Of a stretch of 64,000 nucleotides of DNA, positions 50,563 through 59,302 are shown one piece after another (within the stretch, counting starts at the first letter, position 1; every line of letters begins with the position of its first letter). A program made the translations under genes and the position numbers. This stretch comes from Roseiarcus sp963741845. Lineage in GTDB: Bacteria; Pseudomonadota; Alphaproteobacteria; Rhizobiales; Beijerinckiaceae. The notes below the pieces were generated by a model. It was not told where the DNA came from. It saw only the letters and a list, made by a program, of their open reading frames with translations, and ran no database searches. The stretch covers positions 496,001 through 560,000 of the forward strand of contig CAVUJV010000024.1 in the NCBI GenBank assembly GCA_963741845.1, in the 5' to 3' direction.

Positions 50563-51543
50563 CTATTTCGCGATGGCGACGCCCCAGGGAAACGAGCCCA
50601 CGGGGATCGACTTGATCACCTTGAGCGCCGCGACGTCGATCACCGAGACGTCGTTGGAGACGCCGTTGGTGCTGACGATGGATTTGCCGTCGGGCGTGAG
50701 GCCGAGTTGCCAGACGCGCTGGCCGACCAGCAGATATTTGACGACCTCCTTGGTCGCCGCGTCGATCACCGCCACGCGATTGGCCGGTCCGAGCGCCACG
50801 AAGACCAGTTTCCCGTCGGCGCTGAAGCGGATGCCGACCGGCTGAATCTGCTCCTTCGTGAGCCCCGGCACGGCGAAGCGGATCTTCTGCTTCACCTTGA
50901 ACGTGGCAGGGTCGATCACGCTGACGGTCCCGCCGACCTCCGAACTCACCCACAATTCCGAGCCGTCGTGATTGTATTCGGCATAACGCGGCCGGGGATC
51001 GACGAGGATATTGGCGATGATCTTCTTCTTCCGCCAGTCGATCAGGTGAGCCATCGACGTGGTCTCGGAGGTGTTGACGACGATCGAATCATCCGGGCTG
51101 ACGGCCACGCCTTCCGGTTCGACGCCGACCGGAAACTCGCTGACGACTTTGCGCGTCGTGACGTCGATTGCGGTGAGGAGCGCATTGTCCTCGTTGGCGA
51201 CGAAGAGCAGCTTTCCGTCATGGCTCAGCCTCAGCTGCTCGGGGTCGGGCCCCGACGGCAGGTCGCCGACCCGCTGCATGGTCTTCGTGTCGAAGATGGC
51301 GATGGTGTCGTCGTCGCCGAGGCAGATGAAGAGCTGGCTCTCGTCCTGGCTGAGCGCGATCCCGCGCGGCCGCTGCCCGACCTTGACCGTGCGGAGAGGC
51401 TGCATCTTGTCGAGGTCGATGACCGTGACCGAATTGCCCTTCTCGTTCGTGATGTAGGCGGTCGCGGCCTCGGCCGCGCCGGCAAGGCCAAGGGTCAGCG
51501 CGAGGCCGCAACCGAGGGCCAGCGTCCTCAGGGCAGTTTGCAT
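50563..51543 (-). CDS. PQQ-associated YncE-like beta-propeller protein
   Basis: A 326-residue exported seven-bladed propeller with YVTN-type repeats (ITNEKGNSVTVIDLDKM, FVANEDNALLTAIDV, WVSSEVGGTVSVIDPA). Signal peptide ALGCGLALTLGLAGAAEA. The family occurs beside PQQ-dependent alcohol dehydrogenase systems; exact role unknown. It overlaps the end of the binding-protein gene by 16 bases, so they are co-translated. Confidence 0.85.
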   Translation of the reverse strand: MQTALRTLALGCGLALTLGLAGAAEAATAYITNEKGNSVTVIDLDKMQPLRTVKVGQRPRGIALSQDESQLFICLGDDDTIAIFDTKTMQRVGDLPSGPDPEQLRLSHDGKLLFVANEDNALLTAIDVTTRKVVSEFPVGVEPEGVAVSPDDSIVVNTSETTSMAHLIDWRKKKIIANILVDPRPRYAEYNHDGSELWVSSEVGGTVSVIDPATFKVKQKIRFAVPGLTKEQIQPVGIRFSADGKLVFVALGPANRVAVIDAATKEVVKYLLVGQRVWQLGLTPDGKSIVSTNGVSNDVSVIDVAALKVIKSIPVGSFPWGVAIAK

Positions 51544-52796
51544 TTGGTCTCCGGTCTATCGAACCCCAGCGTGTCGAGTTCGGAGGTCTGGTGCAGGAAG
51601 CCCTCCTGAGGCGAGACGGAAACGTCGCCGCGTCCGTCGGTCAGGAGGATCGGCTGCCGCAACTGAAGGTTCCAGGGCCGCACCGTCAGGCCCTGACCCT
51701 TGAAGTCCGCGACGGAAAAATCCGGCGACAGCAGATAGGCGCGCACGGTCTTGGGATCGTCGGCGCGCACATGCGCCACCGTGTCGCCGATCATCCGCAT
51801 CGCCACCCAGGCCTGGTTGTCGCGCGCGGTCATGGGGCGTTTGAAGGCGCGCTCGAAGCGGTTCTGCAACTGGATCGCGCCCCAGAGATCGTGCGAGGGA
51901 TCCCAGCTCGTCGGCCGCAATCCGCCCGAGCCCGCGACCGGACGCGGCAGCCATGTGCGATAGGGCAGGTAGCCCGCAAAGACTTCGTTCTCGTCGGCGG
52001 CGATCAGCACGTCGTAATCGGGCGTGTTCTGGGTGAACATTGGCATCTGCCGCTGCACCTGAACGACCCCGGTGTCGGAGCGCCGGCCGCCGCCGGTGTC
52101 CACGAAAGTCCGCTCCGCGACGATCTTGGCGCCGAACTTCTTCGCCGCATGGCGGTAGGCGTCGGCGAGCAGCTTGTCTTCCGGGTGCGAGCCGACGACC
52201 AGAAACCAGCGCGGCCATTGCTTCCAGATCAGATATTGCGCGAGGCCGTCGGCGAGCATCGACCGGGTCGGCGCGGTGTGGAACACGTTCGGCCGGCAGT
52301 CCTCCTCGCGGAGCCGGTCGTCGGGCGCGGCCGCGTTGAAGACCAGCGCGCCCTTCTCGCGGGCGGCGTCGGCGACGGCGAGAAGCTTGTCCGCCGGCAG
52401 GTCGACGATGAGAAAGCGGACGCCCTCGTCCAGCATCTTCTTCGCGGCGGCGACCGCGTCCCCGTCGGGATCGACCTTCGCGTCCACGACCGAATAGGTC
52501 TGGTCGATGAAGCGGCCCGTGGTGTTGTTGTCCTCCATCGCCATGCGGACGCCGGCGACGAAATCGTCTTCCGGCGGAACGTCGAGGAGCGAGATCGTCT
52601 CGCGGCTGTGCGGCTCGCGGATCACGCCGACCTTGACCGCGAGCGTGTCCGCTTTCGCCGGCGCGCTCGCAAGGCCGAGCGCGGCGACGAGGAGACAAGC
52701 GGCGAACAGGCGAACGGCCGCGAGCGCGGCGGAAGCGCGGAACAGCCGGGGGGACTTGAGGGACAGGCGGAAGCGGCGGGCTTGAAACGGGAGCAT
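51528..52796 (-). CDS. PQQ-dependent alcohol dehydrogenase system-associated substrate-binding protein
   Basis: A 422-residue periplasmic protein resembling leucine-type ABC binding proteins but belonging to a group linked to PQQ dehydrogenases. Hydrophobic leader FAACLLVAALGLASAPAKA, then VKVGVIREPHSRETISLL. VFHTAPTRSMLADGLAQYL and RDNQAWVAMRMIGDTV are typical. ABC permease genes are absent nearby. It may bind an intermediate or cofactor in quinoprotein metabolism. Confidence 0.85.
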   Translation of the reverse strand: MLPFQARRFRLSLKSPRLFRASAALAAVRLFAACLLVAALGLASAPAKADTLAVKVGVIREPHSRETISLLDVPPEDDFVAGVRMAMEDNNTTGRFIDQTYSVVDAKVDPDGDAVAAAKKMLDEGVRFLIVDLPADKLLAVADAAREKGALVFNAAAPDDRLREEDCRPNVFHTAPTRSMLADGLAQYLIWKQWPRWFLVVGSHPEDKLLADAYRHAAKKFGAKIVAERTFVDTGGGRRSDTGVVQVQRQMPMFTQNTPDYDVLIAADENEVFAGYLPYRTWLPRPVAGSGGLRPTSWDPSHDLWGAIQLQNRFERAFKRPMTARDNQAWVAMRMIGDTVAHVRADDPKTVRAYLLSPDFSVADFKGQGLTVRPWNLQLRQPILLTDGRGDVSVSPQEGFLHQTSELDTLGFDRPETKCKLP

Positions 52797-52970
52797 CGGG
52801 GGCGGCAGTCAACCTCAGGGTCGCGGAGCCCAACGCGGGGTCGGGGACGTCTCGGCGCAAGCGGCGGGATTTTGGTCGCAGGTCCGGTCAGCCAGCGCGA
52901 GCGGGCGCGTCAAAACCGACCGCTCCAACGGCTCAAGCGTCGGACGCGCCGCGATCAAATCTCTGCGAGC

Positions 52971-53000
52971 AAAAAAGCGACGCATTGCGCACGTCGCTTC
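52971..53000 (-). terminator. Rho-independent terminator downstream of pqqA
   Basis: On the minus strand GAAGCGACG, a loop, then CGTCGC is followed by six Ts (A-run at 52971-52976). It would end a transcript that begins at pqqA, separating it from the PQQ-associated genes at 52796. Confidence 0.8.
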
Positions 53001-53239
53001 AAGGGCCGAGTGACCGGCCGTTTTTCAGGTCTTGGGTTGAGGCGTTCATCGCGCCGCTCGTTGAAGCGGCGGCGATAGCTAGGCTCAACCCTGAAAGTCC
53101 GCCTGACGTGTCCCCCGCTCGTCGGACCGCCCGTTACGGTCCGCTTCAGCGTCGCCGCTCCTCACGGAGACGGCCGGCGACCAAGGCGTCGGCCTTTCCT
53201 GATCCGCTCTGACGAGCGGACGAGACCCGCTGTGATGGA
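53001..53239 (-). other. Highly structured non-coding region 3' of pqqA
   Basis: Between the pqqA stop and the terminator at least three stems are seen: CCGCTC/GAGCGG (53204-53219), GGACCG/CGGTCC (53124-53142) and a long hairpin at 53034-53091 with GGGTTGAG/CTCAACCC at its base and GCCGCT/AGCGGC near the tip. No open frame fits. It may be a stable 3' UTR or a small RNA released from the pqqA transcript. Confidence 0.55.
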
Positions 53240-53317
53240 TTACATCGCCGCCGACAGATAGGCGGTAACTTCCATGCCAGCGCAGACTTCGGTAACGACA
53301 GGGGTATGCCAGCTCAT
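53240..53317 (-). CDS. pqqA: PQQ precursor peptide PqqA
   Basis: A 25-residue peptide beginning MSWHTPVVTEVCAG. It holds the E-x3-Y motif (EVTAY), whose Glu and Tyr are cross-linked by PqqE and become the PQQ ring. GGAG lies 10 bases before the ATG. pqqBCDE are not in the window. The gene is followed by a structured region and terminator, so it is probably transcribed alone. PQQ is the cofactor of XoxF at 61439. Confidence 0.9.
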   Translation of the reverse strand: MSWHTPVVTEVCAGMEVTAYLSAAM

Positions 53318-53519
53318 GGTGTGCTCCTTTGGTTGCCTCCCAGTGGGGCTTTCGCCCGCAGTCAGGCTAGCACCAAACGGAATGGCCGTCACCTTATCTC
53401 TTGCGTGAGGTCGCTGTCCTTTGATGTCGACGGGGTTTCGCTCTCGGGATCGCGCTGCTAATCATGGAGAGGAGCGAGGCCCGATCTCGCCTCGACGATC
53501 CGCAATCAAGGAGAGGGAT

Positions 53520-53912
53520 GTGACGCTGCTGAGGGTTTCAATCGCGGCTGGGGTCGCGCTTTTGGCGTCTGTCGGCGTCGCTGCGGCGCAGGACGCCGCG
53601 GCCGGCGAGAAGGTGTTCAACAAGTGCAAGGTGTGCCATCATGTCGGAGAGGGCGCCAAGAACTTCGTCGGGCCGGTGCTGGACGGGGTCGTCGGCCGCA
53701 AGGCCGGGACTTTCCCCGGCTATAATTACTCCGAGGCGAACAAGAATTCGGGCCTCACCTGGACCGAGGACGAGCTCAAGAAATACCTCAAGGATCCGAA
53801 AGGCGTGGTGCCGGGCACGAAGATGGTCTTTCCGGGCCTGACCAACGAGCAGGACATCGACAACGTCATCGCCTACCTCAAGCAGTTCGGGCCGGACGGC
53901 AAGAAGATCTGA
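53520..53912 (+). CDS. Class I cytochrome c (c2/c550 type)
   Basis: A 130-residue periplasmic haem protein. GTG 53520 follows GGAGAGGG. Signal peptide AAGVALLASVGVAAA, haem site CKVCH, axial Met in GTKMVFPG. It may accept electrons from XoxG or link to the oxidase. Divergent from pqqA. Confidence 0.9.
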   Translation: MTLLRVSIAAGVALLASVGVAAAQDAAAGEKVFNKCKVCHHVGEGAKNFVGPVLDGVVGRKAGTFPGYNYSEANKNSGLTWTEDELKKYLKDPKGVVPGTKMVFPGLTNEQDIDNVIAYLKQFGPDGKKI

Positions 53913-53926
53913 GGGCAGGAAAAGCC

Positions 53927-54622
53927 TCAGAGCGCGGCGAGGTCGGCGCGCGTCAACTGTCCATCGTGCAGCGCCGAGGCGACGAGCGCGCCGGCGATCC
54001 CCGCGGCCTTGAGGGCGGCGAGGTCGTCGGCGCCGCGCACGCCGCCCGCCGCGTAGATTTCGTGTTCCGGCGCGAGCGCGCGAATCGCCGCGAGCCGTTC
54101 GAGGTCCGGGCCCGCGCCCGCGCCGATCCGCGCCAGCGTCATGACGATGACGCGCCGGGGCCAGAGGCCAGGGTCCGCGAGGAGGCCCGGAGGGCCCTGG
54201 AAAGTCTCTCCGCGAAAATCCAGCGAAAGCGCGACGCGCTCCGAATCGCGGCAGCGGCCGATCAGGGCTTCGTCCCGCTGCGATTCGGTGCCGAGCACCG
54301 GCTCGCAGGCAAGCTCCGGCGCGGCCAGCGCCGCGATGGCGGCCTCGTCCGAGGCGCCGTTATCGACCCAGATGCGCAGGGCCGGGAAGGCGGCGCGAAT
54401 CCGGCCGAGCGCGGCGCGATTGTCGCCGCGGCCCAGGATCGCGTCGAGATCGGCGACATAGAGGGTCGAGAACGGATAGAGGCCCATGAGGCCGCGGACG
54501 ACATCGACCGGATCGCTGGTCGCAGCCAGCGGCGTCACGATCGGGCGATAGCTGGCGCGGTCGCCGCGCCGCGCCCGCACGACTTCCCCTTCGAGCAGGT
54601 CAACGACCGGAACGATCCGCAA
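53927..54622 (-). CDS. HisA-like protein of the H4MPT/methanofuran cluster
   Basis: A 231-residue (beta/alpha)8-barrel related to HisA. IVPVVDLLEGEVVRARRG has the first catalytic Asp, and YVADLDAILGRG and AAGGVRGADDL follow. TTG 54622 was chosen because the family begins LRIVPVVD; the longer frame upstream lies inside the DUF447 gene. HisA-like proteins occur in methylotroph cofactor clusters, separate from histidine synthesis; the reaction is not established here. Confidence 0.8.
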   Translation of the reverse strand: MRIVPVVDLLEGEVVRARRGDRASYRPIVTPLAATSDPVDVVRGLMGLYPFSTLYVADLDAILGRGDNRAALGRIRAAFPALRIWVDNGASDEAAIAALAAPELACEPVLGTESQRDEALIGRCRDSERVALSLDFRGETFQGPPGLLADPGLWPRRVIVMTLARIGAGAGPDLERLAAIRALAPEHEIYAAGGVRGADDLAALKAAGIAGALVASALHDGQLTRADLAAL

Positions 54623-55193
54623 TCTTCCCCTCCGCCTCCGCGAAATGCCGCGCCGCCTTTTCCCTGAGCCAGCCCCAGGCTTCAAATTCTGCCGGACCGG
54701 CGGTCTTGCCGACCGCAATTTCGAGCCGCGCCAGCTCCTGCTCGATCTCGGCGCGGGGAATCATGTGCAGCCGGCTGACGAGCACCGCGCCTTCGATCAC
54801 GGCGCTCTGCGCCCGGTTGAAGCCCAGGAAGGGCGCATGCATTTCCCGATGGACGACGCGGCAGACGAAGCGCGGCCTTAGCGCGTCCTCGCGGACCTCG
54901 GCGACGGCCAGCTCCAGATGCGCGAGCGTGTCGCGGAGCCGGGGCGCGGCGACCACGCGCGCGGGGCTCAGAGGCCAGTCGCGCCGCCCGGTCAGGCAGC
55001 CCGCGAAGATGCGCACGTCGTCGGTGAGATTCGCGGTCGCGAAAGGCGACTGGCGCAGGTTTTCGAGCGTCGTCGAGGGGTGGAAGGGCGCGAGAATCCA
55101 CGCTTCGCCCTCGGCGATCAGCCCGAGCGGGGCGAGATGCGGCTGGCCTTCCGCGTTGACGGTGGCGACGATCGCCTCGCGGATCATCGGCAT
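54600..55193 (-). CDS. DUF447 family protein, H4MPT-linked
   Basis: A 197-residue flavin-reductase-like-barrel protein. MIREAIVATVNAEGQPHLAPLG, then FHPSTTLENLRQSPFATANL and EVREDALRPRFVCRVVHRE. The family is restricted largely to methanogens and H4MPT-using methylotrophs, so a role in that pathway is expected. ATG 55193 sits just after the DHPS-like stop (5 bases), and its end overlaps the HisA-like start by 23. Confidence 0.85.
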   Translation of the reverse strand: MPMIREAIVATVNAEGQPHLAPLGLIAEGEAWILAPFHPSTTLENLRQSPFATANLTDDVRIFAGCLTGRRDWPLSPARVVAAPRLRDTLAHLELAVAEVREDALRPRFVCRVVHREMHAPFLGFNRAQSAVIEGAVLVSRLHMIPRAEIEQELARLEIAVGKTAGPAEFEAWGWLREKAARHFAEAEGKIADRSGR

Positions 55194-55197
55194 GGGT

Positions 55198-56595
55198 TCA
55201 ATCCTTCGGCCCGCGGGCGCGCAGCGTGTGCCCGGCGTCGCGAAGCCGCGTCCTGTCCTCGTCCGGCCGGTCGGTCGCGCAGCCCCAGTCGAGCGGCTCG
55301 TCCTGGGCGTAGCGTTTGCCGAGACGAAGGGCGATCTCCGCCTTCGCGAGTTCCGCGCCGAGGTAGAAGGCGTGCGCGCCGTCCTTTTCGACGCCGAGCT
55401 TGTCGAACAGCGAGAAGGCGTCGCCGGCGACATGCAGCCCGTCGCGATTGTAGACGTGAATGCCGTCCTCGGCGGTCTCGATCCGGAAATTGGCGTCCTT
55501 CACCTGCGCGGCCATCTCGGCGATCTCGGCGCTCGAATTGGGGAAGGGCGCGCGGTCATGGACCTGCAGGAGCGCGCGCCCGTAGCCTTTGGGAAGCGCC
55601 CCGTCGCTCCGGGCGGCGTACATGATCCGCCGCGCCGCGTCATGCTCCTCGATCGTGCGGCGCGTGTGCGGACTGACCTGAACGGTGAGCACGTTCCCGA
55701 TGCGCAACTCCGAGCAGACGCCCATGAGCACGGCCGTCACGCCGACGCTGTCGGCGTCCGTCAGTTCGGTGAGGTTGCCGGTTCCCATCAGCATCTCCGC
55801 GTCAGGCAGGCGCGCGCGCAGTTCGTGATAGCGCGCAAGCGAAGCCGCGAAGCCGAAATGGATCGGGTCGAGCACCGGGTCGAGCAGCGGCCTGATTCCG
55901 CGCCGCTCGGCCTCTTCGGCGGCGCGGACGAGCGAATCGAGGTCGCCATGCGCGGCCGGCACGAGAACCGGCGTCGCGCCGGTCTCCCCGGCGAGGTCGA
56001 GGGTGTGCTCGTTCAGGCTGAGCAGGAAATCGGCGCCCGCCGAAGCGCCGCGCCGCAACTCTTCGACTTCGTAGGAATCGACGCTGACCGAAAATCCGTC
56101 TCCTTTGAGCGCGCGAACAGCGTCTTCGAGATGCGGAAAGGGCGTATCCGGCAGGCAGCCGACGTCGATCACGTCCGCGCCCGAGGCGCGCAGGGCGCGG
56201 GCGCGCGCGCGCAGCGCCTCGATGGTCATCTGCGGCGCGTCGACGATCTCGGCGAAGATCCTGACCGCATGGCGCGAGAGGTCCGGCGGCGCGCCGCGCT
56301 TGCCGAAATAGGCGGGCAGGTCTTTCAGTTCTTCGGGGCCGCGCTCGAAGGGAAGGCCGAATTCGCCCGCGAGCCGGTCGAGGTCGGCGCGGCAGCGGCC
56401 CGGCAGGATCACGCGGTCGGCGTCGAGCGGCCGGGGCAGGCGGCCCATGAGGATCGGCTCGGTCATCAGCGCCGCGACCTTGACGCCGACGTCGAGCACC
56501 CGCCAGTCGAACGGCGTCGGCGCCATGCCCTCAAGCACCTTTTCGAGCCGGGGACGGGCGAGCCGGCCGGTCAGGAAGAGCAGGCGCTCCGTCAC
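55198..56595 (-). CDS. Dihydropteroate synthase-like protein of the H4MPT pathway
   Basis: A 465-residue protein with an N-terminal domain (LLFLTGRLARPRLEKVLEGM) and a DHPS-like barrel (GADVIDVGCLPDTPFPHL, FSVSVDSYEVEELRRGASAG). It differs from folP at 48701, lacking the NVTPDSF signature, and belongs to the archaeal/methylotroph type. GTG 56595 overlaps the flavoprotein stop by four bases (GTGA). Confidence 0.85.
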   Translation of the reverse strand: MTERLLFLTGRLARPRLEKVLEGMAPTPFDWRVLDVGVKVAALMTEPILMGRLPRPLDADRVILPGRCRADLDRLAGEFGLPFERGPEELKDLPAYFGKRGAPPDLSRHAVRIFAEIVDAPQMTIEALRARARALRASGADVIDVGCLPDTPFPHLEDAVRALKGDGFSVSVDSYEVEELRRGASAGADFLLSLNEHTLDLAGETGATPVLVPAAHGDLDSLVRAAEEAERRGIRPLLDPVLDPIHFGFAASLARYHELRARLPDAEMLMGTGNLTELTDADSVGVTAVLMGVCSELRIGNVLTVQVSPHTRRTIEEHDAARRIMYAARSDGALPKGYGRALLQVHDRAPFPNSSAEIAEMAAQVKDANFRIETAEDGIHVYNRDGLHVAGDAFSLFDKLGVEKDGAHAFYLGAELAKAEIALRLGKRYAQDEPLDWGCATDRPDEDRTRLRDAGHTLRARGPKD

Positions 56596-57134
56596 GCGAG
56601 CTCGCTCTTCCGGCGCTCGATCGCGGCGCGCAGTTCGGCGACCGAATCCGCCGCGCTCGCCCCCTCGAACCGGCCGAGCTTCTCGCGATTTTCGAGGTCG
56701 ATCGGGCGCGGAAAGACCTTGACCATGCCCTTCGGCGCTTCGGTCAGAAGCTCGGGCGCGGTGTCGCAGGCGAAGACGATCGTCGGCACCCGGCACTTTC
56801 CCGCCTGCGCGAAGACATTGCTGACGAGATCGTCGGAAATGCCATAGACGAACTTCGCCACCGCGTTCGAGGTCGCGGGCGCGACGACAAGCGTGTGGTA
56901 GATGCCGTAATAGAACTGGCCGACCGGCGGCGAGCTGGCGGTCGTGTCGCGGAAAACGTGGACCGTGCGCGGCAGGTCGAGCTCCTGCTTGTACATGCGC
57001 AGGACTTCGGCCGCCGCCCGGCTCACGAAGAGATCGACCTCGTCGAGTTCGCGGATCAGCCCCAGCGTCTCCTTGAGAAAGTGGCCCGAGCCGGTCACGG
57101 CCCAGCCCCAGCGGGGCGTCTTGCGTTTCGCCAT
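56592..57134 (-). CDS. Flavoprotein (AfpA/DmrB-like), H4MPT cluster
   Basis: A 180-residue flavoprotein of the HFCD/archaeoflavoprotein type. WGWAVTGSGHFLKETLGL and APATSNAVAKFVYGISDDLVSN are FMN-binding segments. In related clusters such proteins reduce dihydromethanopterin; that function is inferred. Located 6 bases after the kinase stop. Confidence 0.85.
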   Translation of the reverse strand: MAKRKTPRWGWAVTGSGHFLKETLGLIRELDEVDLFVSRAAAEVLRMYKQELDLPRTVHVFRDTTASSPPVGQFYYGIYHTLVVAPATSNAVAKFVYGISDDLVSNVFAQAGKCRVPTIVFACDTAPELLTEAPKGMVKVFPRPIDLENREKLGRFEGASAADSVAELRAAIERRKSELA

Positions 57135-57140
57135 GGATTC

Positions 57141-57902
57141 CTAGCGCCTCCCGATGTCCGGCCTGGCGCTCCCGGTCGCCTCCTCCGCCACGATTTCAGG
57201 AAACGTCGGGCGCAGCAACTCTCGCCCGAAGCGTTCCGCGTCGTCGGGCGCCGCGAGCCAGGCGCGGGCGCCGCTTTGCGCCAGATAATGCGGAAAGAGC
57301 GGATCGACGACCTCCCGCGCCACGAGGTCGCGCGCCGGGAGGCTCGCGCCTTCAAACTGGCCGTGCTTGACCAGCACCAGCGCCTCCGCCCGAAGCTCGC
57401 CCGCGAGCCACGCGGCCAGGCTGTCGGAGGTCAGCGCCCAGGTTTCGGGCAGCCTTGCGGCGTTGGCCATCGGCTCCGGCGCCCAGGCGGGGATCATCCC
57501 CTCATTCAGCGCGCGGCGGATCGCGGCGCGCGACGAGACGAGCCGGATGGCGGGCTCCAGACTCGCGAGCGCGCGGCCGAACTGGGCCATCGCCATCATC
57601 GCCATGGCGTGCGCGGCGCTTTCGTCGAAGCCCATCCCGGCCTGGGCGTCGCGAACCGCATTGGCGAAAGGGCCGCCGCCGGGCACGACCACAATCGATC
57701 CGCGCGCCCGCGCGATGGCCGCGAGCCACGCGCGAAGCTCGGGCGCGAACGCCTGGCTGCCGCCGAGCTTGACGACGATCAGGCGCCTGCGCGCCGAGGC
57801 CCCGTCTTGCTGGCGGCGCCGTTCGCTCTTACTCTCCCGCGAAGCGAGCCGGCGGGAGGAAATGTGGGCGTCGTCATCGGTTGGGATATCGGCGGAGCGC
57901 AT
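57141..57902 (-). CDS. Amino-acid-kinase-family protein, MfnE-like (start uncertain)
   Basis: Amino acid kinase fold. The conserved part starts at about 57785 (LIVVKLGGSQAF) and has VVPGGGPFANAVRDAQAGMG and LTSDSLAAWLAGELRAEALVLVKHG. It matches the kinase that phosphorylates the aminomethyl-furan precursor of methanofuran (MfnE). The nearest in-frame ATG is at 57902, overlapping the divergent mfnF-like start at 57864; no ATG, GTG or TTG lies between it and the conserved part, so the true start is open. Confidence 0.75.
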   Translation of the reverse strand: MRSADIPTDDDAHISSRRLASRESKSERRRQQDGASARRRLIVVKLGGSQAFAPELRAWLAAIARARGSIVVVPGGGPFANAVRDAQAGMGFDESAAHAMAMMAMAQFGRALASLEPAIRLVSSRAAIRRALNEGMIPAWAPEPMANAARLPETWALTSDSLAAWLAGELRAEALVLVKHGQFEGASLPARDLVAREVVDPLFPHYLAQSGARAWLAAPDDAERFGRELLRPTFPEIVAEEATGSARPDIGRR

Positions 57903-58908
57903 CTGAAGGCGGCTCGGGTGCGGGATGGACGGGTGGAGGCGGCGGCGCAGGCGGCCACGCCCCTGTGGCTCGGGCTCGATCATCTAGAGGGCGCGTTTGA
58001 AACGCTCAAGTCGCGTCTGGGCGAGGCCCCGAAACACGCCATCACCATGACGGGCGAATTGTGCGACGCCTTCGATTCGCGACGCGAGGGCGTCGCTCGG
58101 CCTCGCCGCCATCGCAGCCCGGCATTTGCCCGCCGGCGCCGCGAGCCTCTACGCCGGCCGGGCGGGCTTCTGTCCGCTCGACGCCGCCGCGGCGCATGCG
58201 CAGGACATCGCCTCCGCCAACTGGCACGCCAGCGCCGCATGGGTCGGCTTTCGGCTGAGCGACGCGCTGCTCGTCGACATCGGTTCGACCACCGCCGACC
58301 TCGTGCCGGTCGTCGGCGGCAAAGTCGCCGCGGTCGGCTACACCGACGCCGAGCGCCTCGTCGCGGGCGAACTGGTCTACACGGGCATGGCGCGCAGCTT
58401 CGCCATGGCGCTGGCGGACCGCGCGCCCTTCCGGGGCGTCTGGACGCCGCTCATGAATGAATATTTCGCGACCAGCGCGGATGTGCATCGGATCCTCGGC
58501 GATCTTCCGGAGGGCGCGGACAAGATGGCGACCGCCGACGGGCGCGAGAAGACCGTCGAGGCTTCGCGCGCGCGTCTTGCGCGCATGATCGGCCGCGAGT
58601 CGAGCGAGGCGGCTCCTCGGGAATGGGAGGCGCTCGCCGCCTGGTTCGCCGAAGCCCAGCTTCGCGCCATCGCCGACGCCGCTTTCCTGCGCCTGTCGCG
58701 CGGCGATCTCGCGGCGGACGCGCCTGTCGTCGCCGCGGGCGTCGGGGAGACCATGGCGAAGGAGCTTGCGCGCCGGCTCGGGCGGCCCTGCGTCGCCTTC
58801 GCCGATCTTATCGGCGCCGAGGTCGAGGCGTCGCATTGCGCCCCCGCCGCCGCGGTCGCGCTGCTCGCCGAACGAATGGGCGCCCTCGCGCCGGCCGTCC
58901 CTTCATGA
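57864..58908 (+). CDS. H4MPT-linked C1-transfer pathway protein, MfnF-like (one frameshift)
   Basis: Hydantoinase/ASKHA-fold protein (COG1548), whose archaeal member joins the furan and tyramine parts of methanofuran. GTG 57864 follows GGGAGGA. VIGWDIGGAHLKAARV and VDIGSTTADLVPVV are phosphate-binding segments. Near 58100 one extra base breaks the frame; without it, EGVAGLAAIAARHLPAGAAS joins the halves, 347 residues in all. It is head-to-head with the kinase gene. Confidence 0.85.
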
Positions 58909-58939
58909 ATCCGTTCAGCCGAAATCAGGAGATCCGATC

Positions 58940-59290
58940 ATGCGCTTGACCGTTCTTGCGCTGTGTATTGCCATCGTCGCCGGCGCCACCGCCGGCCGCG
59001 CTGCGACCTCGCCGCACAACGACTATCCGACTACGACGCGCGCCGACTACGTGTTCGCCTGCATGAAGGTGAATGGCGATACGCGCGAGGCGCTCGAGAA
59101 ATGCTCCTGCTCGATCGACGTGATCGCCTCGCTCCTGCCCTATGACGCCTATGTCTCCGGCGAGACCGTCGCCGCTGTCGAGCAGGGCCCAGGCCGAATT
59201 GGCGCCGAATTCCGCGACACGGTGATGGCGCGAGACGAGCTTGCGGCCTTGAGACGCGCCCAGGCGGAAGCGGAAGTGCGCTGCTTCTGA
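58940..59290 (+). CDS. Small exported Cys-containing protein in the quinoprotein region
   Basis: A 116-residue protein with a signal peptide (LTVLALCIAIVAGATAGRA) and mature cysteines in FACMKVNGD, EKCSCSIDVIA and VRCF. Not a haem site (no CxxCH). No named family is recognised, but small proteins of this kind occur next to PQQ-dehydrogenase relay genes. 32 bases after the mfnF-like stop; convergent with the SoxYZ-like gene. Confidence 0.7.
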   Translation: MRLTVLALCIAIVAGATAGRAATSPHNDYPTTTRADYVFACMKVNGDTREALEKCSCSIDVIASLLPYDAYVSGETVAAVEQGPGRIGAEFRDTVMARDELAALRRAQAEAEVRCF

Positions 59291-59302
59291 CCGCGAGGAC
59301 GC

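Noticed and set aside
53908..53931. TCTGAGG/CCTCAGA stem between the cytochrome c and HisA-like genes
   Set aside because: Only seven pairs, overlaps a stop codon and has no T-run, so not called as a terminator.
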